This document shows positions 25,047 through 33,176 of a DNA stretch of 42,976 nt, piece after piece; position 1 is the first letter of the stretch, and the number at the start of each line of letters is the position of its first letter. This stretch comes from Io17-Chloro-G2 sp034420695 (GTDB lineage Bacteria; Chloroflexota; Dehalococcoidia; Lucifugimonadales; UBA3495). The DNA is taken from assembly GCA_034420695.1 (NCBI GenBank), contig DAOULB010000001.1:1-42976 (forward strand). The letters are read 5' to 3'. Both the position numbers and the translations under genes were made by a program. The notes beneath the pieces are model-generated. The model made no database searches. It worked only from the letters and a program-made list of their open reading frames with translations, and was not told the origin of the DNA.

Positions 25047-26039
25047 CTACGGCGCCAAGGCGTCGATGACCCGCTGGTGCGAGGACAGGGTGTCCTCCAC
25101 CGTGAATGGGGCAACCACCGGCAACTGAAGGCCCGCCGCCCGCCGCGCCTCGAACTGCTCCCGGCAGTGTTCCGGGCTCCCAACCACCGCCACTTGGTCC
25201 TGCATCGCCACCGTCACCGCCCCCATTGCTCTATCCCGGTCCCCCGCTGCCAAGGCCGCCGTCACCGCCTCCATCTCCTCCTCGAAACCCGCCGCCTTGA
25301 ACATATTGTTGTAGAAGGGCAGCCCCGCCTGCCGGATCACCTGTCCCTTCAACGCAGTCCTCAGGGCCTCCATGTCGTCGCCGACGGCCACCCTGACGTA
25401 CCCGCCAATGTCAATTTCTGAAATGTCCCGCCCGGCCTTGTCCGCTCCCCGCTTCACGTATTCCACCGCTTGGGGCAGGAAAGCCGCTGTCGGCCAGTTC
25501 ATCAGGATGCCGTCGGCCAGTTCCCCAGCAAGCTCCAGCATCTGCGGCCCCAAGGCGGCGATGTAAATCGGCACCTTGCCCTCCGGCGCAGCCCCTTCCA
25601 ATGAAGCGCCGGACACCTTGAACTGCCTTCCCGGAAAGTCCACTCTTTCTCCCGACAGCAGCCCCCGGGCAATCTGGATTGTCTCCCTCAAGCGGGTCAT
25701 GGGCTGCCTGAACGGCACTCCGTCCCAGCTTTCCACGTTGGGACCGTGGCCCACTCCCAACCCCAGGATGAAACGCCCCTCCGACAGGGCCGCCATCCCC
25801 GCTGCAGCCATTGCGGTGTTCGACGCGGTGCGGGCGTAAATCTGGACTATGCCGGTTCCCAGCTTCACCGTCCCGGTAGCCAGCGCCATCGCCGCCAGCG
25901 AGGTGAAGGCGTCCCGGCTCCGCCCTTCCGGCAGCCACACCGATTCGTAGCCCCGTTCCTCCGCCCTGACGGCCAGTTGCCGGCAGTCCTCCGGGCTCAA
26001 CCGCGGGTCCGTCTCCAGCCTTACTCCATATCTCGCCAT
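25047..26039 (-). CDS. LLM-class flavin-dependent oxidoreductase
   Basis: A 330-residue luciferase-like TIM-barrel protein. It has the usual AEERGYESVWLPEGRSRDAF, VKLGTGIVQIYARTAS, LSEGRFILGLGVGHGP, PIYIAALGPQMLELAGELAD and VGSPEHCREQFEARRAAG. These marks, especially the IYARTAS and AALGPQM segments, are those of F420-dependent or FMN-linked LLM oxidoreductases of the MSMEG/Rv type. The substrate is unknown. ATG 26039 follows GGAGG at seven bases. It is upstream of the K+ channel gene on the same strand and is preceded by a 600-base repeat-bearing intergenic region. Confidence 0.9.
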   Translation of the reverse strand: MARYGVRLETDPRLSPEDCRQLAVRAEERGYESVWLPEGRSRDAFTSLAAMALATGTVKLGTGIVQIYARTASNTAMAAAGMAALSEGRFILGLGVGHGPNVESWDGVPFRQPMTRLRETIQIARGLLSGERVDFPGRQFKVSGASLEGAAPEGKVPIYIAALGPQMLELAGELADGILMNWPTAAFLPQAVEYVKRGADKAGRDISEIDIGGYVRVAVGDDMEALRTALKGQVIRQAGLPFYNNMFKAAGFEEEMEAVTAALAAGDRDRAMGAVTVAMQDQVAVVGSPEHCREQFEARRAAGLQLPVVAPFTVEDTLSSHQRVIDALAP

Positions 26040-26640
26040 GAAGCCTCCTTGCCGCGCCCCTTGGTCGCTTCCCTGTTACCGGTCACCGGAAGTCCGTTGC
26101 CGGTTGCCGCCAGTATAGCAAGGGGCAACAAAGTCCTTCGAACCGGTCCGTCCTGGGCAACAAATTCAGACCCTCGGTGACATTTGCCCCTTCCCTTCTA
26201 GGGTTTCCCTTCTCTAACATGGTCTTAGAGTATCCTTTCCAATCAGTCTCCCACAGTGGCCCGGACTCAGGAACGCACACTCAGGAACAGATTCGGGAAC
26301 CCAGACTCAAGAACAAGAAAATGTCCCAAAACTGCAAAATAGCGTGCCAATTAGCTTCACCGGCCCTGTCCCATAAGCCGGATTTCTGCCCACCCCTCCA
26401 AAGCTGAAATGTCCCAAAATGTCCCGAAATGTCCCAAGAAATAAGGAATTCCAAAACTGCCGGCTGTGAAGCGCCCCCTCAGCGCCTCCGGTCCTAATTG
26501 GTCCTGGGCCTGCCAAGGGACTTGCTTGGACCTGTCCGTGCTGGAAGCCGAAACCTCTCCCGTTATATTGCGCCCCAATTCCCCGGCATAGCTGGTATCA
26601 TTGACACAGACTCAGCATCTAGGTTGGAAGGGCCGCAGGA
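26040..26640. repeat. Intergenic region with short AAATGTCCC repeats
   Basis: About 600 bases without a supported gene. The short motif AAATGTCCC occurs at about 26318 and then three times in a row around 26408-26432, on a 10-base period. A second loose repeat, ACTCAGGAAC, recurs around 26266-26310. The units are too short and irregular for CRISPR. The region is AT-richer than its surroundings. Its function is unknown; it may be a relic of slipped replication. Confidence 0.6.
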
Positions 26641-27036
26641 ATGATGACCGCCCCGGTAAGAGAGGTTTTCGCCGATGCCCGCAGTCTCTATGAAGATGCC
26701 CTGGAAATGCTGGCCCAGGACAAAATACGCAACGCGGCGGAAAAGGCGTGGGGCGCAACCAGGAGAGCTACCGATGCCCTCATCCTTGCCCGCACCGGTG
26801 AGTTGCCCCAGACCACCGCTGTGACCTCCAGGACCATTCGAAGTCTGGGCCTCCAGAGCAGTAGAATCGAGGACTTGGTGGGACGGTATTACATTCGAAT
26901 CGGCCAGTTGCACGGCGAGTGTTTTTACAACGGCAATTGTGACGCCGAGGACACCGAAAGCCGCATCAGGGACACCGTCCAATACATCCAGGACGCCGAA
27001 GCCCTGGCCCACGAACCCCTGGCCGAGGAAACGTAA
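26641..27036 (+). CDS. Small PaREP1/HEPN-like helical protein, copy 1
   Basis: A 131-residue all-helical protein with VFADARSLYEDALEMLAQDK, NAAEKAWGATRRATDALI and a later SRIEDLVGRYYIRIGQLHGE. The central pattern (repeat-helix with A-x-EKAWGA followed by an amphipathic helix) is that of the PaREP1/HEPN-like family found mainly in Archaea and Chloroflexota, often near nucleotidyltransferases. No partner gene is next to it here. A second member with the same pattern (ASEKGWGAAAEMIKAVA) occurs at 38142-38510. The function is unknown; HEPN proteins often bind or cut RNA, but the RxxxxH motif is not obvious. AGGA precedes the first ATG. Confidence 0.68.
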   Translation: MMTAPVREVFADARSLYEDALEMLAQDKIRNAAEKAWGATRRATDALILARTGELPQTTAVTSRTIRSLGLQSSRIEDLVGRYYIRIGQLHGECFYNGNCDAEDTESRIRDTVQYIQDAEALAHEPLAEET

Positions 27037-27172
27037 CCTTGTAACGGGCCGGTTCCCTGAAGCTGTCTTGCAGGAATCCGGTCGTGGCCAGCGTCAAACA
27101 GTCGAGCAATAAAGCTGAAATCGCGCCGGAAGAGTAGCTGCATATCAGCCCGGCGCCTGAAGGAGTCTTTCC

Positions 27173-27970
27173 ATGGGTTGGCTTGACGGACAGGTTGCTC
27201 TTGTCACCGGCGGTGGCTCCGGAATCGGCCGCGCCATCGTGGAACGTTTCATCGAAGAGGGCGCCCGCGTGGGAGTGATGGACCGCTTCCCCGACCGCAT
27301 CGAGCAGTTGCGGCAGGACTTTGGCGAGTCCCTGGTCGGAATTCCCGGCGACGTAGCCCGTCTGGACGACAACAAGGCTGCGGTACTGGAGACGGTCCGC
27401 TCCTTCGGGCAGTTGGATATCTTCGCCGGCAACGCCGGGGTGTTCGACAGCAACCACCGCATCGACGACATTCCGGAAGAACTGATCAACGACTCCTTCG
27501 ACGAACTGTTCGGGGTGAACGTCAAGGGTCTCCTTTTCGGTACCAAGGCCGCCCTCCCCGAACTCAGGAAGACCCGGGGTTGCATCGTGTTCACCGCTTC
27601 CGTGGCCGGGCTCAACTCCGGAGGCGGCGGCCCCATTTACACCGCCTCCAAGCATGCCGTGGTCGGCCTGATCCGGGAACTGGCCGCCGAAGTGGCCCCC
27701 GAGGTCCGGGTCAACGGCGTAGCCCCCGGCGGCGTCATTACCGACCTGCGGGGGCTGGAAGCCGCCGGACTGGATGACCGCTCCCACTTCGCCGACCCCG
27801 GGTCCGAGGAGAGAATGCGCACCGGCAACCCCCAGCAGAGGGCATTGCAGCCCCGGGACATCGCCAACACCTTCCTTTTCCTGGCGTCCCGGGAGAACGC
27901 CGCCGGCATTACCGGTTCAGTCATACCCACCGACGCCGGATCCCTCTTGCGCTGGCGGCGTCCAACGTAG
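27173..27970 (+). CDS. cis-Dihydrodiol dehydrogenase-like SDR (BphB-type)
   Basis: A 265-residue short-chain dehydrogenase. It shows VTGGGSGIGRAI (11-22), GVMDR after the second strand with Asp that favours NAD, GNAG, a Ser in FTASVAG and YTASK. Several long segments follow the cis-2,3-dihydrobiphenyl-2,3-diol dehydrogenase family: FDELFGVNVKGLLFGTKA, GGGGPIYTASKHAVVGL and APEVRVNGVAPGG. This enzyme rearomatises the cis-diol made by a Rieske dioxygenase; here the two Rieske alpha genes follow directly 63 and 1512 bases downstream. AGGAG lies upstream. The stop TAG is supplied by a palindromic repeat that starts at its last base pair. The aromatic substrate cannot be told. Confidence 0.87.
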   Translation: MGWLDGQVALVTGGGSGIGRAIVERFIEEGARVGVMDRFPDRIEQLRQDFGESLVGIPGDVARLDDNKAAVLETVRSFGQLDIFAGNAGVFDSNHRIDDIPEELINDSFDELFGVNVKGLLFGTKAALPELRKTRGCIVFTASVAGLNSGGGGPIYTASKHAVVGLIRELAAEVAPEVRVNGVAPGGVITDLRGLEAAGLDDRSHFADPGSEERMRTGNPQQRALQPRDIANTFLFLASRENAAGITGSVIPTDAGSLLRWRRPT

Positions 27971-27995
27971 GGACAGGTTTGAAACCTGACCCTAC
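27967..27995. repeat. 29-base palindromic repeat, copy 2
   Basis: GTAGGGACAGGTTT G AAACCTGACCCTAC: an imperfect copy of the repeat at 15616-15644, with compensating changes in both arms at one pair. It begins within the last two codons of the SDR gene and provides its TAG stop codon. Confidence 0.8.
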
Positions 27996-28033
27996 ACCCC
28001 GCCGCGACTGCTCGATACGAAAGGAGGAACGCC

Positions 28034-29293
28034 ATGGCTACAGACGTAAAGGGACTGGTTGACGCCGACCGCGGCCTTGTCAGCCGCCGCATATTCATCG
28101 AAGACGACATCTACCAGCAGGAACTGGAAAACATCTTCGCCCGCTGCTGGATGTTCCTTTGCCACGAAAGCCAAGTCCCCAAGCCCGGAGACTTCTTCGC
28201 CACCTACATGGGAGAAGACCCGGTCCTGGTCTGGCGGGACACCCAAGGCAAGGTCAATGCCTTCCTGAACCAGTGCCGCCACCGGGGCAACCGCCTGTGC
28301 CGGGCCGACGCCGGCAACGCCTCATCCTTCACCTGCGCATACCACGGCTGGGCCTACGCCAACGACGGCCAGCTCCTGGCCGTACCCAACATCGACGACG
28401 CCTACTTCGGCGAACTCAAGATCGACCAGTGGGGGCTGGTCCCGGTAGCCCAACTGGACAGCTACAAGGGCCTTTACTTCGCCACCTTCGACCCGGACGC
28501 CCCGCCGCTGCTGGACTACCTGGGCTCCATGGCCTGGTACTTGGACGCCTTCTTCGACCGCCGCGAAGGCGGCATCGAAGTCATTGGCGGCGTCCACAAG
28601 TGGGTCGTGCCCTGCAACTGGAAATTCCCTGCCGAGAACTTCGGCGGCGACGCCTACCACGTGGCTTGGACCCACCTGTCGGCCATCCGCACCGGTTTCA
28701 GCACCGGCGTGACCGCCAAACCCACCTCCGGCGGCTCCATGGTTTCTCCCGGCAACGGCCACTGCATCATATCCGTGGGACCCGATGACTCCGCCGACCC
28801 GCCGGTCCCGGACATACTGGCCTACGAGGAGCAAATTCGCCCCGAGGTTGACCGCCGCTTGGGGCCCCGCTACGGCAAAGTCAACCCCATCGTCGGCACC
28901 GTCTTCCCCAACTTCTCCTTCCTCCGGGGCACCTCCCGGGCCATGCGGGTGTGGCACCCCCGGGGGCCTGGCAGCATCGAAGTCTGGTCCTGGGGTTACG
29001 TTGACAAGGCCGCCCCGCCCGAAATTAAGGAGCAGTTCCGCCTTTCCGCCATCCAGGGCTTCAGCCCCTCCGGCACCTTCGAGCAGGACGACATGGACAA
29101 CTGGCAGGAATGCACCCAGACCTGCCGCGGCGTCGTATCTCGCCGCCTGGACCTCAACGTCCAGATGGGTCTGGGCCACGATAAGTACGACGAGTCCCTG
29201 GGCGCCACCGTCAGCGACTTCCGCTTCAGCGAGTCCAACCACCGGGGCTTCTACCGCCGCTGGGGCGAGTTGATGGACGGCAACGGCTGGTAA
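28034..29293 (+). CDS. Rieske aromatic-ring-hydroxylating oxygenase, alpha subunit, copy 1
   Basis: A 419-residue Rieske non-haem iron oxygenase alpha subunit. The Rieske cluster ligands are CRH (Cys81, His83) and CAYH (Cys101, His104), 17 residues apart. The mononuclear iron site has His209 and His214 in the stretch ENFGGDAYHVAWTHLS, with Asp206 bridging between centres; the third ligand Asp is expected in the C-terminal half (a candidate is in EQDDMDNW). It is of the naphthalene/biphenyl dioxygenase type, which adds both atoms of O2 to an aromatic ring. AGGAGG is seven bases upstream. A closely similar second alpha subunit follows, with the beta subunit about 3.9 kb downstream and no ferredoxin or reductase in the window. 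Confidence 0.92.
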   Translation: MATDVKGLVDADRGLVSRRIFIEDDIYQQELENIFARCWMFLCHESQVPKPGDFFATYMGEDPVLVWRDTQGKVNAFLNQCRHRGNRLCRADAGNASSFTCAYHGWAYANDGQLLAVPNIDDAYFGELKIDQWGLVPVAQLDSYKGLYFATFDPDAPPLLDYLGSMAWYLDAFFDRREGGIEVIGGVHKWVVPCNWKFPAENFGGDAYHVAWTHLSAIRTGFSTGVTAKPTSGGSMVSPGNGHCIISVGPDDSADPPVPDILAYEEQIRPEVDRRLGPRYGKVNPIVGTVFPNFSFLRGTSRAMRVWHPRGPGSIEVWSWGYVDKAAPPEIKEQFRLSAIQGFSPSGTFEQDDMDNWQECTQTCRGVVSRRLDLNVQMGLGHDKYDESLGATVSDFRFSESNHRGFYRRWGELMDGNGW

Positions 29294-29360
29294 GCCCATA
29301 CCGAGCCACCCAGATGCCGGATTATGCGCGGCTTCCGCGTAGCCAACCGGGAGCGCTAGG

Positions 29361-29470
29361 AAAGATCTGCACAAGTAGAGCGCAAATCCCTTCTCCCTTG
29401 GTGGGATAAGGTTAGGATGAGGGGAATAGCAACTTTCGTCGCTATGTCGAGAGTTGTTCAGAGATTCCCT
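29361..29470 (+). repeat. Dispersed ~105-base repeat, copy B (diverged)
   Basis: A weaker copy of the block at 16424-16535 (shared CTTCTCCCTTG, GGTTAGGATGAGG, GAATAGCAAC and a CAGAGATTCCC end). It occupies the gap just before the second Rieske alpha gene, ending about ten bases before its ribosome site. Confidence 0.7.
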
Positions 29471-29482
29471 GGGAGGAATGAA

Positions 29483-30757
29483 ATGGTAGCCGAAGTAGCC
29501 AATCTGGTAGACGCCGGGTCGGGCCTGCTCAGCCGCCGCATCTTCAACGACGACGACATCTACCGGCAGGAACTGGAGAACGTCTTTGCCCGCTGCTGGT
29601 CATTCCTCTGCCACGAAAGCCAGATTCCCAACTCCGGCGATTTCTTCACCACCTACATCGGTGAAGACCCGGTCCTGGTCTGGCGCAACTCCAAGGGGCA
29701 GGTCAACGCCTTCCTCAACATCTGCCGCCACCGGGGCAACCGCCTGTGCCGGGCCGGTTCCGGAAACGCCGCGTCCTTCAACTGCGCCTACCACGGGTGG
29801 TCCTACGGCAACGACGGCTCCCTTCTGGCCGTTCCCAACCAGCAGGACGGCTATCACGGCGAACTCGACCCCTCCCAGTGGGGTCTGATGCCCGTGGCCC
29901 AGCTTGACCACCACAAGGGCCTCTACTTCGCCACCTTCGACCCCAACGCCCCGCCCCTGCCGGAATACCTGGGGGAGATGTCCTGGTACTTGGACGCCTT
30001 CTTCGACCGGCGCGAGGGCGGCATCGAGGTTGTGGGCGGGCTCCATAAGTGGGAGGTCCCCTGCAACTGGAAGCTGCCCGCCGAGAACTTCGCCGGAGAC
30101 GCCTACCACGCCTTCTGGAGCCACCAGTCGGCCATCCGCACCGGCTTCGCCAGCGACCGCCGCCTGCGTCGCCCCTCTTCCCCCGGCACTTTGGTCTCTC
30201 CCGGCAACGGCCACTGCATTATCGCCGCCAAGGCCGGCGAGTCCACCGACCCGCCCGTTGGCGAAATCGTGGAGTACGAGCAGGAGATAGTGCCGGAGGT
30301 GGAAGCCCGGTTGGGAGAGCGCCGCTCCATCATCAAGCCCACCGTCGGCACCGTCTTCCCCAACTTCTCCATGCTGATTTCCTCCTCCCACACCTTCCGG
30401 GTCTGGCATCCCCGCGGGCCCGGCAAGACCGAGGTCTGGGCCTGGATCTACGTGGACCGGGCGGCCCCTCCTGAAGTAAAAGAAGCCATCAGGTTGACCG
30501 GTATGAGGGCCTTTGGCCCCGCCGGTGCCTTCGAGCAGGACGACATGGACAACTGGGAACAGTGCTCCGCCAGCGGCAGGGGCGTGGTCTCCCGCCGCTA
30601 TCCCCTGAACGTCCAGATGGGACTGGGACACGAGGGCTACCAGGAGGCCTTGAAGGCCAGGGCCAGCGAGTCCCACTACAGCGAAATAAACCACCGCAGC
30701 TTCTACCACCGCTGGGCCCAGATCATGGACGCCCAAAGCTGGGATGAAATATCCTAG
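29483..30757 (+). CDS. Rieske aromatic-ring-hydroxylating oxygenase, alpha subunit, copy 2
   Basis: A 424-residue paralogue of the preceding gene, homologous along its length. It keeps CRHRGNRLC, CAYHGWSY and CNWKLPAENFAGDAYHAFWSH, so the Rieske and iron sites are complete. The substrate pocket differs where copy 1 has VTAKPTSGG and copy 2 has RRLRRPSSPG, so the two may act on different ring compounds or form alternative complexes with one beta subunit. The frame opens at 29417 but GGGAGG before ATG 29483 shows the true start (MVAEVANLVD). Copies B and C of a dispersed repeat lie on either side, so the gene could have been duplicated or moved with them. A 13-base tandem repeat follows the stop. 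Confidence 0.92.
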   Translation: MVAEVANLVDAGSGLLSRRIFNDDDIYRQELENVFARCWSFLCHESQIPNSGDFFTTYIGEDPVLVWRNSKGQVNAFLNICRHRGNRLCRAGSGNAASFNCAYHGWSYGNDGSLLAVPNQQDGYHGELDPSQWGLMPVAQLDHHKGLYFATFDPNAPPLPEYLGEMSWYLDAFFDRREGGIEVVGGLHKWEVPCNWKLPAENFAGDAYHAFWSHQSAIRTGFASDRRLRRPSSPGTLVSPGNGHCIIAAKAGESTDPPVGEIVEYEQEIVPEVEARLGERRSIIKPTVGTVFPNFSMLISSSHTFRVWHPRGPGKTEVWAWIYVDRAAPPEVKEAIRLTGMRAFGPAGAFEQDDMDNWEQCSASGRGVVSRRYPLNVQMGLGHEGYQEALKARASESHYSEINHRSFYHRWAQIMDAQSWDEIS

Positions 30758-30797
30758 CCGCGGACTATCAGGTCCTTCGTTCTTTCTCGGCGGCCTG

Positions 30798-30862
30798 CCT
30801 TGGTTTCCTGCCTTGGTTTCCTGCCTCGGTTTCCTGCCTCGGTTTCCTGCCTCGGTTTCCTG
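30798..30862. repeat. 13-base tandem repeat (minisatellite)
   Basis: Five full head-to-tail copies of CCTTGGTTTCCTG/CCTCGGTTTCCTG with one variable base, plus partial units on both sides. It lies in the noncoding stretch after the second Rieske alpha gene. Copy number probably varies between strains. Confidence 0.9.
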
Positions 30863-30908
30863 CCTTGGTCCTTGGCCCCACGGCCTGACCAACCGCAGTT
30901 GACCGAAA

Positions 30909-31013
30909 AAAGTCTGAATAAGTACAATTTAAGCTCCTCCCTTGATGGGAAGAGGTAGGGATGAGGGTGAATAGCAACCGTTCGCCGCTGCTGTAGGATT
31001 GATACAGAGGTTC
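30909..31013 (+). repeat. Dispersed ~105-base repeat, copy C
   Basis: Very close match to copy A at 16424-16535 (shared AGTCTGA-TAAGTAC, CTCCCTTGATGGG, GGGATGAGGGTGAATAGCAA, CCGTTCGCCGCTGCTGTAGG, and a final GGTT). With copy B it brackets the second Rieske alpha gene. No other gene lies in the 466-base stretch 30758-31223. Confidence 0.8.
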
Positions 31014-31103
31014 CCAAAGAGTATTGGCCAAGGAAAGCAGGCCGTCAGAGGACGCTCTTGACCGGAGTTGGCATATCCAGGCTATACCCCGCTCACTTAC
31101 TCC

Positions 31104-31133
31104 TTGACATTGAGATTGGGCGGCTGATATATT
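31104..31133 (+). promoter_or_regulatory. Sigma-70-type promoter for the solute-binding protein gene
   Basis: Perfect -35 TTGACA (31104-31109), an 18-base spacer and -10 TATATT (31128-31133). A transcript from here would carry a leader of about 85 bases to ATG 31224. Confidence 0.7.
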
Positions 31134-31223
31134 CCGCCACCAATACTAACGCCCAAGTATTATTGAAACGAATGATTGATTCCAATATTCGATAGACTTG
31201 GAGTTTTGATTCAGGTGACGTTC

Positions 31224-33035
31224 ATGCGGAAATGGTTCTTGATGGTTCCCCTAGCCCTCGTCTTTGTGGTGGCCCTGGCCTGTGGCGGCTCGGACCAGCC
31301 CACACCCTCGGCCCCCGCCGCTAACCAGCAGGTGGCCCCCGAAGCCACAAGTGCACCAGCCGCCACAGAGGTACCGGCGGCTACCGTGGCCCCCACCGAG
31401 GTGGTCGTTCCCTCCTCGATGGTCATGGAATTCCCCCTGTCTCCAGCTTGGACCTCCGACAGCAAATACCAGCCCATAGTCCTCGAGCAGGTGGGGCGCA
31501 ATGCCGCCGGCCAGTGGGATGTCCACTCCTGCTCCAGCCTGTACAGTTGCAACATACCTTCCTCCAAGCGGTTCAACGGTTTGATCGAGTACAACCCGGT
31601 GAATCCAACGGAAATTATCGGCGACTTGGCCTCCGGCTGGGAGGTGAACGAAGATGGCACAGAGTACACCTTCACCATCCACGACGCTACTTGGCACGAC
31701 GGCCAACCCGTAACCGCGGACGACATAGTATTCAGCCTGGACCGCATTGCCGACCCGGATGCCCGGCGGAGCCGCACCGGCGCCCTGCGGGAAATGTACC
31801 AGCAGGGTGAAGCCGTGGCGGTGGACGAAAAGACCATCAGGGTCCCCCTGAAATTCCCCGCCGCCCTCTTCCTGACCAACCTGGCCACCGACTATATGAA
31901 GATGTACCCCAAGCACGTGGCCGAGGGCTTGACTCCCGAGGAAATGGACCTCCCCGTCACCTTCAACGTCGGCTCCGGCCCCTGGATAGTCAAGGACTTC
32001 CAGCCCAAGATATCCGTGGAGTACGAAAGGAATCCCAACTACTTCAAACCGGGCCGCCCCTACTTCGACGGACTGAAGACCACTTGGATCAGGGACATCA
32101 GCCGCGCCTTGTCCTCCATCTCCATCGGCCAAGTTTTCACCACCGAAGGGTTGAGCCCCAGCTACCGGCGCGAAGACGGTTTCCAGATTCACAACGACAC
32201 CAAGGGACGGATAGTCTTCATACCGGGCCCCAAGGTTTCTTCCCAGTGGTTTATCGTCTATCCGGACCAGACTCCCTTTGACGACCCCAGGGTCAGAAGG
32301 GCGGTGTTCCTCGGTGTTGACCGCCAGAACGTGGTGGACATTGCCTACTGCGTTGGCGATGCCGGTTGCGGCGCCGTGGTTGGCACCTTCTTCCCTCCGG
32401 GGCTGGTTGAAGACCCGGACGCCCTCGGCGATGTGCCCGGCTACCGCAACCCCAAGGCCCCCGACATAGCCGAGGCCAAGGCCCTCCTTGCCGAAGCCGG
32501 TTACGCCGACGGGTTCGCCATAGATGCGAACATAGGCAACCAGAGTTTGACCGTCACCCAGTGGGAAGTCATCTCCGAGCAGCTTCGCCGTGACCTTGGC
32601 ATCGACATCACCCTGAACCCTGTTGATACCGCCACCTACCAAGTTCACATGCGGGAGGGCACCTATCCCCTTTCCCAGTCCCCCTTCTCCATATTGATAA
32701 GCGACCCTTCCGACGTGCTGAACCAGCTTTACGCCCAGGATACCAACCGCAACCCCACCAACTGGAGCGACCCCAGGCTGGACGAGATAATCTCAGCCCA
32801 AGCCCGGGAGATTGACACCGAAAAGCGCCAGGCCCTATTCGAAGAGGCCGTGGAAATTCTCCGCAAGGGCGAAGGCCACGCTGTTCCCTTCCTGTGGCGG
32901 GAGACCGGCGGGCTCATGGACTACCGGCTGCAGAACTTCCACATTCCCACCACCCCCCAGATTATCAATAAGTGGGACCACATCTGGTGGGACCCCGACG
33001 CCCCCTGCCCCATGGACGGCGGCTGCACCGAGTAA
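31224..33035 (+). CDS. ABC transporter solute-binding lipoprotein, family 5 (peptide/opine/nickel type)
   Basis: A 603-residue extracytoplasmic binding protein. The lipoprotein signal ends at VALAC (Cys20), then a Pro/Ala/Thr-rich linker of about 50 residues tethers the domain to the membrane. Family-5 features are GLIEYNPVNP, GDLASGWEVNEDGTEYTFTI, the WHDGQPVTADDIVFSLDR motif and NVGSGPWIVKDFQPKISVEY. Members bind oligopeptides, glycosides, opines or small organics for an ABC importer; no permease or ATPase is in the window. ATG 31224 follows AGGTGA and a good promoter; the frame opens upstream at 31176 without ribosome site. Its place between the Rieske alpha and beta genes suggests it captures a substrate for that oxygenase. 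A strong terminator hairpin follows. Confidence 0.92.
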   Translation: MRKWFLMVPLALVFVVALACGGSDQPTPSAPAANQQVAPEATSAPAATEVPAATVAPTEVVVPSSMVMEFPLSPAWTSDSKYQPIVLEQVGRNAAGQWDVHSCSSLYSCNIPSSKRFNGLIEYNPVNPTEIIGDLASGWEVNEDGTEYTFTIHDATWHDGQPVTADDIVFSLDRIADPDARRSRTGALREMYQQGEAVAVDEKTIRVPLKFPAALFLTNLATDYMKMYPKHVAEGLTPEEMDLPVTFNVGSGPWIVKDFQPKISVEYERNPNYFKPGRPYFDGLKTTWIRDISRALSSISIGQVFTTEGLSPSYRREDGFQIHNDTKGRIVFIPGPKVSSQWFIVYPDQTPFDDPRVRRAVFLGVDRQNVVDIAYCVGDAGCGAVVGTFFPPGLVEDPDALGDVPGYRNPKAPDIAEAKALLAEAGYADGFAIDANIGNQSLTVTQWEVISEQLRRDLGIDITLNPVDTATYQVHMREGTYPLSQSPFSILISDPSDVLNQLYAQDTNRNPTNWSDPRLDEIISAQAREIDTEKRQALFEEAVEILRKGEGHAVPFLWRETGGLMDYRLQNFHIPTTPQIINKWDHIWWDPDAPCPMDGGCTE

Positions 33036-33065
33036 CCCCGCCTCATTTGCAAACCGGTTGGACCG

Positions 33066-33108
33066 TTTGGCCGCCAACACTGTGAACGTGTTGGTGGCCA
33101 AATTATTT
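33066..33108 (+). terminator. Rho-independent terminator
   Basis: TTTGGCCGCCAACAC, a seven-base loop, and GTGTTGGTGGCCAAA pair over 15 positions with one wobble/mismatch, followed by TTATTT. It ends the solute-binding protein transcript. Confidence 0.85.
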
Positions 33109-33176
33109 CCGGGTTAAAATGGACTTAAGCTCCACTCAACGCAAAGCAACATTCTCCCCACCCGAGGTGTAGACCC

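Noticed and set aside
26318..26432. CRISPR array from repeated AAATGTCCC
   Set aside because: Units of nine to ten bases without regular 30-40-base spacers, and no cas genes nearby.
31251..32648. Long minus-strand open frame of 465 codons opposite the binding-protein gene
   Set aside because: Mirror frame of a GC-rich gene; no motifs and no start signal, while the plus strand is a textbook family-5 lipoprotein.
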